From Alkalihalobacillus sp047302405 (GTDB lineage Bacteria; Bacillota; Bacilli; Bacillales; Bacillaceae_D): 64,000 nt of DNA. Of this stretch, positions 35,825 through 45,170 are shown piece by piece. Every line of letters starts with the position of its first letter. Positions within the stretch are counted from its first letter, which is position 1. The DNA is taken from contig NZ_CP154853.1 in assembly GCF_047302405.1 (NCBI RefSeq), positions 3,534,001 through 3,598,000 on the forward strand, written 5' to 3'. The notes beneath the pieces were generated by a model that saw only the letters and a program-made list of their open reading frames with translations, was not told the origin of the DNA and did no database searches. Made by a program: the position numbers and the translations under genes.

Positions 35825-37351
35825 TTATTGCTGATAGGATTCGTTATATTCGTTTATAATGTTATCTCCACCTTGTGTTTTCCATGTTTCAATCGCATTC
35901 TCAAAACCAGCTTCATCAATTTGACCAAGGATATATTGGTAAGTGGCATCATTAATAATTTGTTGCAGGCGCTCACCGTGAGTTTGCTCTGTTGCCGAAT
36001 CAAGTGTAATTGTCGGATCGTGAATCAAATATTGCTCATTATCGATTTCTAACTCATCCGCTTTTAATTTCACATCATACATACTCTTTCCAAGATAACG
36101 ACCACTTGTGTCCGCCTCTCCAATTTCAATCGATTGGTATGGTTTCACTTCACGGTCTGTACGTTGAGTATCCTCACTAGGAACAGCACGGTCACCATCT
36201 ACTGTATAGTGATCGCCTTCAATCCCCCAGTAAATTAAGTTCGCATTTTCTGGTTCCATTAATTGATTATAAAAAGATAAAATCCCTTTAAGTTCCTCTT
36301 CTGTTTGTACTGCTGATTTAGGGAAAATAACTAAATTTCCATATCCAGGAATAGCCCAAATATTATATTCTCCGTTTGGACCTTCTACATAATTATGAAC
36401 ATCAAAGACAATATCAGGATTAATTTGTGAAGCCTCAGCGTATAAAGAAACGACATCACCCATTGAACCTACATAAATACCAGCTGTTCCATTTTTAAAA
36501 AGTGCTTGTTGGTCATTTTTACTTGTTACAGGGAAATCTTGGTTCATAAATTTGTTCGAATGCATCTCTCTAAAAAATTCCAATGTCTCCATATACTCAT
36601 CAAACATAAATTCCGGTAAAAGCTGTCCGTCTTTTTCACCCCAACCATTTGGAGTTCCAAACCAAGAGGATACTGATTTAAAGGCGCCATATACTAAGTC
36701 GCTCCGGTCTGTTAAACCGAATGTATCGTCACGACCATTGCCATCTGGATCATCCTCTGTAAACGCTCTGGCCATTTCCATAAATTCTTCTACATTTGTA
36801 GGAGCTTCAATTCCAAGATTATCCGCCCAATCTTTACGATAAATGATTCCAGAACGTGATAACGGTCGCCCTTGATAAAGACCATAAATCTTACCATCAA
36901 CCATCGTATTTTCAACTACTTCTGGTTTTAAGTTTTGTAAATTCGGGAATTCATCTAAGTATGGACCGATTTCCCAAAACTGGTCGTCTCTGATCGCGTC
37001 TTTAAACTGATTATATGTTGTTTGGTTTTTCATATAAACGGCTTGAGGAAGTGACCCCGTTGCAAATGCTGTGTTTAATCTTTCTTCATAGTTATTGTCT
37101 GGTACCCATTGAATATCCATTACGGTGTTCGTTGCTTCTTCTAATAAGTTTTGCACAGCTTTATCTGGAACTTCAGCTGTGTGCAAGTTTGCCATGATTG
37201 AAAATTTAAATGGTTCATCACTTGCCGTTTCTCCACCCGCCTCAGAGGAAGCGCTTTCATTATTACCATTACCGTTTCCTCCACAAGCAGCAATAACAGT
37301 TAAGATGATTAGTAAACCAATTCCTAGACACCACTTTTTCCAATTCTTCAT
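35825..37351 (-). CDS. lplA: Extracellular sugar-binding lipoprotein of an ABC transporter (LplA/YtcQ type)
   Basis: A 508-residue solute-binding lipoprotein: signal peptide with lipobox IAAC (Cys near residue 23), a Gly/Asn/Ser linker, then a two-lobed family-1 domain including KDWADNLGIEAPTNVEEF and DPDGNGRDDTFGLTDR. Size and motifs match LplA/YtcQ-like proteins rather than the shorter YesO. Start at ATG 37351, seven bases after GGGGG. It should capture pectic oligosaccharides for the two permeases. It is preceded by its own regulatory region and separated from the regulator gene by a terminator. Confidence 0.92.
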   Translation of the reverse strand: MKNWKKWCLGIGLLIILTVIAACGGNGNGNNESASSEAGGETASDEPFKFSIMANLHTAEVPDKAVQNLLEEATNTVMDIQWVPDNNYEERLNTAFATGSLPQAVYMKNQTTYNQFKDAIRDDQFWEIGPYLDEFPNLQNLKPEVVENTMVDGKIYGLYQGRPLSRSGIIYRKDWADNLGIEAPTNVEEFMEMARAFTEDDPDGNGRDDTFGLTDRSDLVYGAFKSVSSWFGTPNGWGEKDGQLLPEFMFDEYMETLEFFREMHSNKFMNQDFPVTSKNDQQALFKNGTAGIYVGSMGDVVSLYAEASQINPDIVFDVHNYVEGPNGEYNIWAIPGYGNLVIFPKSAVQTEEELKGILSFYNQLMEPENANLIYWGIEGDHYTVDGDRAVPSEDTQRTDREVKPYQSIEIGEADTSGRYLGKSMYDVKLKADELEIDNEQYLIHDPTITLDSATEQTHGERLQQIINDATYQYILGQIDEAGFENAIETWKTQGGDNIINEYNESYQQ

Positions 37352-37470
37352 CAATAAACCCCCATCTTTATTAAGTTACGTTGCGTCCTCTCCGAAATCT
37401 CTACTTGTAAAAGCTTATCTATCTATGTTTCAATTCTATCCTTCTGAATCGTTTTCTTGAATAATCATCT

Positions 37471-37515
37471 TATCAGAAAACCTTGATTTATCAGGCTATT
37501 CAGCCATATCTGATA
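37471..37515 (-). promoter_or_regulatory. Repeated TATCAG motifs before the binding-protein gene, possible activator sites
   Basis: TATCAG at 37471 and 37489 (18 bases apart) and CTGATA at 37510 lie 120-165 bases upstream of the binding-protein start. Downstream is a possible promoter on the minus strand, TTCAAG-17-TAGAAT (about 37434-37462). AraC-family activators usually bind direct repeats spaced near two helical turns, so these may be sites for the YesS-like regulator. Confidence 0.35.
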
Positions 37516-37610
37516 GAATGATTACTCGTGTTATATCCAGCATTTATGTCGAACATTCAAACATTACAAAGTCAAATACATTCATCCTCCTATTCTTTTA
37601 TCTGAACAAT

Positions 37611-37637
37611 CAAAAAAACAGCCCAAAAATGAGCTGT
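37611..37637 (-). terminator. Intrinsic terminator of the yesS-like gene
   Basis: Minus strand: ACAGCTC / GGGCTGT stem around an A/T loop, followed by seven T; the stop codon is in the 5' arm. Confidence 0.85.
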
Positions 37638-39934
37638 TAATCTGCTTGCTTTTCCTGTCTATATTGACCAGGCGTTTTTCCTGTCAACTTTTTAAAGGAG
37701 CGAATAAAGTTTTGTGAATTATTGTATCCAAGTTCCTCTGCGATCGCTTTTACCGAACGCCCAGAGTTCACTAACCAATCTTTCGCTTTTGCTAACCTAT
37801 ACTGAGTTAAATATTCACTAAAGGTCATTTTTGTTCCTTCTTTAAATACACTGCTTAAATAATTTGCATTGTAATGTAAGTCAGCGGCACATTGCTCTAA
37901 CGTAATCGCTTGGTCATAATACTGATGAATATAATCAATCATCTTTTCTGAGAGATTTTTAAATTGAGATTCACTGACTTCATTAAAAGCCGCGATTAAA
38001 GGATTAAGTAATTGAACCTCAAACCAATGTTTCATCTGTTCTTGACTACGAATCATTAAAGCTTCTTGATAAAGCACATTTTCTTGTAAAAGAATCTCCG
38101 AGCGCTTCATGCCACTTTCTTGATATAGCCGCAACAACTTATTGAGAAGATGCATATAGGAAACTTGCACTTCACCAATACTATGCCCTTCTTTCATCAC
38201 TTCTTGTTGCCAAGAGCTAAACAAATGATCAACACGTTCTTTATCGGCCAACCGTATCGAAAGCAGTAACTCTTCCTCAATCTGAGTCGGATGTTGATAA
38301 ATGGTCGCCTTTTCCTTAGCTTCAATGCTTTTATAATTTATAATCACATTTTCCGAAAACTTAAGTCGATGTGTTAATGCTTCTTTCCCTTCCATAAAGG
38401 CGATACTTGCCCGCGGTAAATCTTTAAACGGTGCACTTATCCCGATGCTGACTTCCGCTTCTATAAATCGCTGTGTATACGATTTAATTTGTTCACTCCA
38501 ATAATAAACTGATTTTTCCCCTTCTCCATCCTCGTGCTCAGTGAACCCAATTAACAGAACAAGTAAATCATCGACCCAAACGGCTGGCAAACGATATGGT
38601 TCAGGAACTGTATCCTCAACAATGTTGCGGATCGCAAATGTTCTTAGTTCTTTTTCTTGTTGGTCTTCTTCCTCACCTGGTTTTTCATAATGAATCGCTA
38701 ACACACTTAAATAATTCCAAGACGACATTCGTTCTTCTAATTCGTAAAGCCTTAATCGTTCTTTCATTTCATCTTCTGAAAAATGCCCCTGAAATAAGCG
38801 AATAATAAATAACATTAATGATTGCTGAGAATGAATGCTTAACTCTTGTTCAAGCGATGATTTGGACGAAAATAGTTCTTGAAGATGATCTTCAATCACT
38901 TGGAACTCTGTTCGATCTTTCTCATCAGTAGCTCGATTCCCTTTTTGATTAATCGATGAAACCAGCTTTTGAACAGGTGAGTAAAGCTTATTCGCAAAAG
39001 CCCAGACGACAAGCGCCGTAATCGCCACCATCGTTAATACAACATAAAAAGTAAACCAACCAATGCTTCTAGATTCACTCAATAGCTCTTTCATTGATGT
39101 GACTGAAACATATTTCCACCCTGAAAATCCTGAGGTTGAGTACGTAAGGGCATAAGACTCATGATCATTATCGACAATATAACGACCTGCTTCTTCCCCT
39201 TCTTCCCATTCAGGTTCAGAAAAGCCTATCTCTGCCAACGTTTTTCCAACAGCATCATCATTTGAATGAACGATGATTCGATTGTTTTCATCTAAGATCA
39301 TTAGTTCATCACTGACACCCTCACTCCCCAATAAATCACGAATGCTACACATTGGGATATTGGCAAAAGCTAGTCCAAATTTATCACTCATCCGTGCTGG
39401 GAGCTTTTTAATTAAACTAATGCTATAAGGGCAATTACGCCGAATGATCTTTTCTTCAAAAGAATCTGTTTCAAGTAGTTGCCATGTTGTATCATATGGC
39501 AAATCAAAATAAGTTAAATAACGTTCATAGTCGGGGTGCTCATTAAAGCGTTTGATTCCTTGATTGGTCGCTATCCAATTTTGATCATTATTAAGAACGA
39601 TCGTCTCTTCTACTTTTGTATCAAAGGACTGCAGTTTAATAAGTTGGCTACGCAAGTCTCGATAAACGATAAAATCATCCGCTAAAAGCGGACGACGTAT
39701 CGCAGTTTCCATTGTAGGCGATTCAATCGTATTATTTAAAGAATGATGAACGGTGGTTAAGACTTGTTCAATATTCGATTGAACCTGTCGAATTAGTTCC
39801 ATCTTTTCATTCTCTACTCTTTGTTCCGCTTGACTTGTTGATTGTATATACGCAAATACGCCTACGATAATAACTGGTATCGTTCCTACGATTCCTCCAT
39901 AGATTAATAACTTAATCCATAAACTACGATGCAT
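37637..39934 (-). CDS. yesS: AraC-family sensor-regulator with extracellular domain (YesS/YtdP type)
   Basis: A 765-residue one-component membrane regulator. A membrane helix near residues 10-30, an extracellular Cache-like domain (about 35-285), a second helix (about 290-312), a long cytoplasmic segment and a C-terminal double HTH of AraC type (about 655-765) with LEQCAADLHYNANYLSSVFKE and VKAIAEELGYNNSQNFIRSFKKLTGKTPGQYR. Architecture and length match B. subtilis YesS/YtdP, the activator of rhamnogalacturonan genes. It probably senses a pectin fragment outside and activates the adjacent transporter operon. Confidence 0.92.
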   Translation of the reverse strand: MHRSLWIKLLIYGGIVGTIPVIIVGVFAYIQSTSQAEQRVENEKMELIRQVQSNIEQVLTTVHHSLNNTIESPTMETAIRRPLLADDFIVYRDLRSQLIKLQSFDTKVEETIVLNNDQNWIATNQGIKRFNEHPDYERYLTYFDLPYDTTWQLLETDSFEEKIIRRNCPYSISLIKKLPARMSDKFGLAFANIPMCSIRDLLGSEGVSDELMILDENNRIIVHSNDDAVGKTLAEIGFSEPEWEEGEEAGRYIVDNDHESYALTYSTSGFSGWKYVSVTSMKELLSESRSIGWFTFYVVLTMVAITALVVWAFANKLYSPVQKLVSSINQKGNRATDEKDRTEFQVIEDHLQELFSSKSSLEQELSIHSQQSLMLFIIRLFQGHFSEDEMKERLRLYELEERMSSWNYLSVLAIHYEKPGEEEDQQEKELRTFAIRNIVEDTVPEPYRLPAVWVDDLLVLLIGFTEHEDGEGEKSVYYWSEQIKSYTQRFIEAEVSIGISAPFKDLPRASIAFMEGKEALTHRLKFSENVIINYKSIEAKEKATIYQHPTQIEEELLLSIRLADKERVDHLFSSWQQEVMKEGHSIGEVQVSYMHLLNKLLRLYQESGMKRSEILLQENVLYQEALMIRSQEQMKHWFEVQLLNPLIAAFNEVSESQFKNLSEKMIDYIHQYYDQAITLEQCAADLHYNANYLSSVFKEGTKMTFSEYLTQYRLAKAKDWLVNSGRSVKAIAEELGYNNSQNFIRSFKKLTGKTPGQYRQEKQAD

Positions 39935-40094
39935 TGTCTTTCACCCCTCTCCCTCATGACTTATTTTAAATGTCAGAGGTGAATCAACTACCTTTGTCAA
40001 CATTAAGTGCCCGCTCTGAACTTGAAAAATTCAACTTTGAAAATAATTAAAATAAATCGCTATTTTCAAAGAGTAAAAGGTTTCCCCTTATTTA

Positions 40095-40108
40095 TGTAAC
40101 CGCTTTTA
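40095..40108. promoter_or_regulatory. Possible catabolite-responsive element (cre)
   Basis: TGTAACCGCTTTTA matches 13 of 14 positions of TGWAANCGNTNWCA, 160 bases upstream of the yesS-like start, within a 400-base gene-free stretch (39935-40330) that otherwise shows only AT-rich sequence. Confidence 0.4.
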
Positions 40109-40332
40109 AAAATAGAATATCCAATAGTCTAGTCGACCATATGCACATAAGCTGTTAATAGAAATTCGACAATAATCTATCATTTCCTTTAGGTAATTAA
40201 TGAAAGAACGAAATAATAAATAGAAGAAAATGAAAGTCATTTTCTTTATCTAAAGGAGACTATCACTTATTTGAATAGTTTGATTAAATTTTGCTCTTTT
40301 GTCAATGACGTCTTACTTTTTTTACAACGGAA

Positions 40333-40358
40333 AGAGCCTGACAGAACTTGTCAGACCC
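40333..40358 (-). terminator. Probable terminator of the uronate operon
   Basis: Minus strand: CTGACA / TGTCAG stem with five-base loop just after the SDR stop, followed by a T-containing stretch; T tract imperfect. Confidence 0.5.
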
Positions 40359-41100
40359 CTTCCCCTTCTTCCATCCCTTTACAAAGGTTTGATAGAAAAC
40401 CTAAATCCTGATAGGCATTTAATGTACTCCATGGTTTATTTAAATGATTAGACACACCGTAATAAGTTCCAAAATAGGTCTTCGTTTCAATGGCTGCTCT
40501 TACAAGTGAAACTAAATCATAATCAGAAAGGAGCGTTCGATTCAACCGGTCGGTATCAGGACTCCCTTTCTTTTTAGCAGGTACGGAAGCAATTCGTAAG
40601 TTAATTACCGAGAGTTTTCCCTCTTCTGCAAATAAATGACCTAGCTGTTCTGAAGCAAACTTTAAAACCCCATAGAGACATTTCGTTTTCGGAAAATCAT
40701 CCACTGTAATTTCACGAGATAAAAGCGAATACCCATCTTCTTCATAACCATCCGTGACGTGATTACTACTAGCAAAGACAACACGGCGAACGCCTTTCTC
40801 TCGTGCGACCATCAAAACATAATAACTCGCTTGAAAAAACACATTAGTTAAGTGATTAAACTCGTCAATACTTTCAACCCCACTAGAAGCCTCAATCCGT
40901 AACAGATTGACAATTGTATCGGCGTCACCTGGTATCGCTTTAAACAGCTCGTTATAGTTCGTCGCATCAACCGGAATAAACTCCACATTTGTATTGGGCT
41001 TTTGTTTATCCATCACGATCACTTTATATTCATTTTGTAACTTTTTAGCTAGTACCGCACCAATGGTTCCAGCTCCACCTAAAAGGATGATTTTTTTCAA
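40351..41100 (-). CDS. NAD-dependent epimerase/dehydratase, uronate dehydrogenase-like SDR
   Basis: An extended SDR of about 249 residues: nucleotide-binding GGAGTIG, then FASSNHVTDGYEEDG and catalytic YGVLK. The SSNH stretch and the overall length resemble bacterial uronate dehydrogenases (galacturonate/glucuronate to aldarolactone), but similarity is moderate. Start is TTG: I favour 41100, six bases after GGGGTGA, over the TTG at 41106. Last gene of the kduD-kdgK-kdgA-kduI-uxaC operon. Downstream oxidative-pathway genes are not in the window, so another uronate conversion is possible. Confidence 0.75.
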   Translation of the reverse strand: MKKIILLGGAGTIGAVLAKKLQNEYKVIVMDKQKPNTNVEFIPVDATNYNELFKAIPGDADTIVNLLRIEASSGVESIDEFNHLTNVFFQASYYVLMVAREKGVRRVVFASSNHVTDGYEEDGYSLLSREITVDDFPKTKCLYGVLKFASEQLGHLFAEEGKLSVINLRIASVPAKKKGSPDTDRLNRTLLSDYDLVSLVRAAIETKTYFGTYYGVSNHLNKPWSTLNAYQDLGFLSNLCKGMEEGEGV

Positions 41101-41160
41101 GTGCAATCACCCCACATATTAAGCGGAGTCGGTTTAACCCTGAAACGAGTACACACTGAT

Positions 41161-42573
41161 TTAAAACTGAAAGTAATTTTTAGCGTTATGATAACTAATA
41201 TTTTGCACAATTTGACCAAGCCATTCCTCATCATAAGGAACTTCACCATCCTCAACCCATTTGCCAATCATATTGCACAAAATTCGTCTAAAATATTCAT
41301 GACGAGTATAGGAAAGAAAGCTCCGTGAATCGGTTAACATGCCGACAAAAGCACTGAGTAACCCAATATTCGCTAAATCGCGCATTTGTTTTTCCATGCC
41401 CTCCTTTTGATCGTTAAACCACCAACCAGAACCAAATTGAATTTTACCGACAGTACCACTAGATTGGAAATTACCGATCGCTGTTGCAATGACTTCATTA
41501 TAAATCGGATTTAAAGTGTAGATGATCGTCTTTGGCAGCTGATTTTTTTGATCAAGCTCATTCAAAAATTGATTTAAATCACGTGCCATGGAGAAATCAC
41601 CCATAGAATCATACCCTGTGTCCGCACCAAGCTTGTCAAACATTCGACTGTTATTATTTCGTAACGCTCCTAAATGAAACTGCAAAGTCCAACCTAACTT
41701 ATGGTAAATTCCCCCTAAAAATAGCAGGACAAATGTTTGGAATTGTCTCTCCTCATTGACCGTAATCGTTTCCTGATTCAATGCTTTTTCAAAAATGGTA
41801 CTTGCCTCTGATTCAGTGCAAGGTGTATAAGGTAATGTTTCAATTCCATGATCCGATAAACGGCATCCTCTTTCATGAAAATAGGAAGCTCTATCTTCAA
41901 GTACCTGGAGCAAGTCACTTAACTTTTGAATCGGTTTCTCTGAAGCGTGTTCCAACTTTTCTAAGTAGTTTAAATACGTTGGCGATGTGATAAACAGTGC
42001 CTTATCAGGACGAAATGCTGGAATCACTTTTGTCGCAAAAACTTCCTGCTCTTGAATCGCTTCATGGGCTTCCAATGTGTCGATCGGATCGTCTGTTGTA
42101 CAAATCAACTCAACATTTGATTGTTTAATAATTCCTTGAGTACTGAACGTATTTGATTTTAAAATTTCATTTGTTTGCTCCCAAATCCGTTCAGCTGTTT
42201 TGGGCGATAAAAGTTCATCAACATTAAAGTATCGTTTTAGCTCAAGATGTGTCCAATGATAAAGAGGGTTTCCAATCGTATATGGCACCACTTCCGCCCA
42301 TTTTAAAAACTTCTCCTTATCACTTTTATCTCCAGTAATGTAGGCTTCATCTACACCCATTGTCCGCATTGCTCGCCATTTATAATGATCGCCATGTAAC
42401 CAAAGCTCAGATATATTTTCATAGCGACGATTTTCAGCAATCTCAAAAGGCGAAACATGGCAATGGTAATCAATTATCGGCAAATCTTTCGAGAATTGAT
42501 GATATAACTTTTCCGCCGCTTTTGATTGCAACATAAAATGATCATGAATAAACGACTGATTTGTCGTAATCAT
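41161..42573 (-). CDS. uxaC: Glucuronate/galacturonate isomerase
   Basis: A 470-residue amidohydrolase-fold uronate isomerase. Metal-binding start IIDYHCHVSPFEIAENRRYENI and C-terminal LLSAFVGMLTDSRSFLSYTRHEYFRRILCNMIGKWVEDGE are hallmarks of UxaC. It converts galacturonate to tagaturonate (or glucuronate to fructuronate). Its start abuts the kduI stop, so translation is coupled. Its product is reduced by UxaB, encoded 16 kb away in the other pectin operon, showing that both operons act together. Confidence 0.95.
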   Translation of the reverse strand: MITTNQSFIHDHFMLQSKAAEKLYHQFSKDLPIIDYHCHVSPFEIAENRRYENISELWLHGDHYKWRAMRTMGVDEAYITGDKSDKEKFLKWAEVVPYTIGNPLYHWTHLELKRYFNVDELLSPKTAERIWEQTNEILKSNTFSTQGIIKQSNVELICTTDDPIDTLEAHEAIQEQEVFATKVIPAFRPDKALFITSPTYLNYLEKLEHASEKPIQKLSDLLQVLEDRASYFHERGCRLSDHGIETLPYTPCTESEASTIFEKALNQETITVNEERQFQTFVLLFLGGIYHKLGWTLQFHLGALRNNNSRMFDKLGADTGYDSMGDFSMARDLNQFLNELDQKNQLPKTIIYTLNPIYNEVIATAIGNFQSSGTVGKIQFGSGWWFNDQKEGMEKQMRDLANIGLLSAFVGMLTDSRSFLSYTRHEYFRRILCNMIGKWVEDGEVPYDEEWLGQIVQNISYHNAKNYFQF

Positions 42574-43407
42574 TTATTTCAGCTCCTCTACTGGTACGAA
42601 GTCCATATCTTTAAACGTATAATTTTCACCAGCCATGGCCCAAATAAACGTATAATTGCTCGTACCGACCCCAGAATGAATCGACCAAGGTGGCGAAATG
42701 ATGGCTTGCTCATTTTGAATAAGCAAGTGACGAGTTTCATTCGGCTGACCCATAAAATGAAATACACGTGAAGCTGGCTCCATATCAAAGTATAAATACG
42801 CTTCCATCCGACGATCATGAACATGTGCAGGCATCGTATTCCACATATTATTCGGCTCAAGTAATGTCATCCCAACCATTAGTTGACAACTTTGAATGCC
42901 ATCCTCATGTACATATTTATAAATCGTCCGATTATTCGATTCCGCATCACTACCTAAACGAGTTGGCTCAGCCTCAGCAATTGGTAATAAGCGAGTCGGA
43001 TAATTTTTGTGAGCAGTTGCTGATACTAAGTAAAAACGAGCCGGCTCCTCCGGTGTATTTGAATGGAGGGTTACATGTTCGTTATCTTTCCCTACATATA
43101 AACAATCGCGTTTATCTAGATTATAAGACTCCCCATTTACTTTAACCGTACCCTTGCCTCCACCAATGTGAATAATAGCAATTTCACGACGCTCTAAAAA
43201 ATGCTCCGTACGAAGGGCATCCCCAGCATCAAGAGTAAGCTCCTCTTTTGTTGGAATAGCTCCCCCAATAACAAGACGATCATAATGCGAGTAAGTAAAT
43301 GAAATTTCACCTTCTTTAAAAAGCGAGTCAACTAAAAAGCTCTCTCTTAACTCCTCTGTCGTATAACGTTTCACATCTCTTGGACTTACCTCATAACGAA
43401 TATCCAT
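42574..43407 (-). CDS. kduI: 5-keto-4-deoxyuronate isomerase
   Basis: A 277-residue cupin isomerase with metal-binding MPAHVHDRRMEAYLYFD (His-x-His ... Glu) near residues 193-205 and a later SIHSGVGT His. It isomerises 5-keto-4-deoxyuronate from unsaturated galacturonate (for example released by the GH105 enzyme) to 2,5-diketo-3-deoxygluconate for KduD. The ATG at 43407 is chosen because AGGAGG stands nine bases upstream. Confidence 0.95.
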   Translation of the reverse strand: MDIRYEVSPRDVKRYTTEELRESFLVDSLFKEGEISFTYSHYDRLVIGGAIPTKEELTLDAGDALRTEHFLERREIAIIHIGGGKGTVKVNGESYNLDKRDCLYVGKDNEHVTLHSNTPEEPARFYLVSATAHKNYPTRLLPIAEAEPTRLGSDAESNNRTIYKYVHEDGIQSCQLMVGMTLLEPNNMWNTMPAHVHDRRMEAYLYFDMEPASRVFHFMGQPNETRHLLIQNEQAIISPPWSIHSGVGTSNYTFIWAMAGENYTFKDMDFVPVEELK

Positions 43408-43514
43408 TTTATGTTTCCTCCTCATATTTTTTATTGATACAGTTCAATATTACATATATAAACGGCGGTGGGCGGCTTTCCTTTTTACACATCATCGCCG
43501 TCCAGCTCAAACCT

Positions 43515-44168
43515 TTACTTTAAAACTTTTGAATTCCCACGGCTTTCCTGGACTTTGCCGACAAATTCAGAAGCTAGTTGTCGCAAGCCTTGCCAGTCCT
43601 TTGCTGCGATTAAATCCGCATTTAACAAGGAGCCACCTGCACCGACTGCAACAGCACCAGCTTTAATAAATGAATCGATTGTATCTAAATTAACTCCACC
43701 AGTCGGCATCATTTTGACATGTGAAAGTGGACCACTGACTGATTTAATAAAAGATGGACCTACACACTCAGCTGGAAAGACCTTTACCACATCGGCTCCC
43801 CACTTCATCGCATGGTGAGCTTCTGTTGGCGTAAACACACCCGGTATGGCAATCACACCATGACTTTTCGCCACCTCGATTGTTTCCTTATCTAAAATCG
43901 GTGCAAATATAAACTTTGCTCCTGCTTCAATCGCTGCCTCTGCCTGTTCTGCATTAAGCACCGTTCCTGCTCCAACAATCGCCGTATCTCCAAATTTTTC
44001 ACTGAGTTGTTTAATAATGAACAACGCATCTTCAGAATCAAGCGTTACTTCGAGCCCTTTGACCCCACCATCAACAAGAGCCGTTGCAATCGCCTCAACA
44101 TCGGCTACAGGTAACTTTCGCATGACCGCACACACACCAGAATCTAGCAAATTTTCTAAAACCGTCAC
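43515..44168 (-). CDS. kdgA: KHG/KDPG aldolase
   Basis: A 217-residue class I aldolase: LEVTLDSEDAL with the catalytic Glu region near residue 40, VGAGTVLNAEQAEAAIEAGA, and the Schiff-base Lys in DVVKVFPAECVG near residue 130, then MPTGGVN. It splits 2-keto-3-deoxy-6-phosphogluconate into pyruvate and glyceraldehyde-3-phosphate, the last step of the pathway. Start is GTG at 44168, overlapping the kdgK stop by four bases (GTGA), with GGGGG nine bases upstream. Confidence 0.95.
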   Translation of the reverse strand: MTVLENLLDSGVCAVMRKLPVADVEAIATALVDGGVKGLEVTLDSEDALFIIKQLSEKFGDTAIVGAGTVLNAEQAEAAIEAGAKFIFAPILDKETIEVAKSHGVIAIPGVFTPTEAHHAMKWGADVVKVFPAECVGPSFIKSVSGPLSHVKMMPTGGVNLDTIDSFIKAGAVAVGAGGSLLNADLIAAKDWQGLRQLASEFVGKVQESRGNSKVLK

Positions 44169-45139
44169 CTTAATACGCCCCCATTCACCTTATTATCTTG
44201 ATTAAGTAAGGCATCTACTTCCTTACGCTCAGGCATTCCTTCAAAATCACCTTTCGTTTGCACAACTAAGGCCCCAACAGCAGCACCAAATCGAACCGCT
44301 TCCTTTAACGGTTTATTTTCTAAAAGACTAACCAGAACACCCGCTGCAAAACCATCACCTGCCCCAACTGGATCGGCAACATTTTCGACGTGAAAACCTG
44401 ATAGTTTTCCACTCTCTTCCTTCGTCGCATACAGCATCTCATGATCATTATTTTTCAAAACAACGGAACCCGCACCAAGTGTCATAAACTCTTGAACAAG
44501 CTCCTGTTCTTCTTTTTCCCCTAATAGCCAGCTCGCTTCATCTAGTCCAGGCAAAACAAGATCAGCTAATTTTGCAATAGTCAGTATTCTTTCGCGAGAC
44601 GTATCACAGCCGACTCGTTTAATAAGAGCAAAACGTAAATTTGGGTCAAACGAAACAAATACTCCTTTTTCTTTTGCAAACAATACAGCTTCCAACGCTG
44701 CCTCATAGCATGAATCACTCAATAGCAAGGTAATCCCTGTCACATGTAAAACCTTGGCTTGTTCGATCACTGAAAAATCAAGATCGCTCGCCGTTAATTC
44801 ACTTGCGGCTGAACCATGCCTAAAATAATAAACATTTGTTTGGTCCGCTCGTTTTCGTTCCTTTATATAAATAGCTGTCGGTGCCGTTGTTGTCTTTTTT
44901 ACATAAGCAGTGTTAACGCCTTCAGCTTGTAATTCCCTAACAACAAATTCACCTAATTCATCATCACTAACTTTACTCATCCAAGTTGCATCGTGTCCTA
45001 ACTTGGTTGCTGCAATGGCCACATTCGATTCTGCTCCACCCATTCGTTTTATAAATCGAGATGTATAACGAAAACCACCTTCTGATTCTGCCTCAAATAA
45101 AATCATCGTTTCGCCAAAAGTAACCAGTCCGTTTTTCAT
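44165..45139 (-). CDS. kdgK: 2-keto-3-deoxygluconate kinase (PfkB family)
   Basis: A 324-residue PfkB sugar kinase with GGAESNVAIAATKLG (N-terminal PfkB signature), FDPNLRFALI, and the C-terminal signature DPVGAGDGFAAGVL containing the catalytic Asp and anion hole. It phosphorylates KDG, formed by both UxaA and KduD, to KDPG. Coupled to kdgA by a four-base overlap; 31 bases after kduD. Confidence 0.95.
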   Translation of the reverse strand: MKNGLVTFGETMILFEAESEGGFRYTSRFIKRMGGAESNVAIAATKLGHDATWMSKVSDDELGEFVVRELQAEGVNTAYVKKTTTAPTAIYIKERKRADQTNVYYFRHGSAASELTASDLDFSVIEQAKVLHVTGITLLLSDSCYEAALEAVLFAKEKGVFVSFDPNLRFALIKRVGCDTSRERILTIAKLADLVLPGLDEASWLLGEKEEQELVQEFMTLGAGSVVLKNNDHEMLYATKEESGKLSGFHVENVADPVGAGDGFAAGVLVSLLENKPLKEAVRFGAAVGALVVQTKGDFEGMPERKEVDALLNQDNKVNGGVLR

Positions 45140-45170
45140 AAGAACACCTACTTCCCCAAATTTAAATCCA

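Noticed and set aside
37548..37568. CGAACATTCAAACATTA before the binding-protein gene as another DeoR operator
   Set aside because: Half-sites are eight rather than ten bases apart and the flanks do not match the other two sites.
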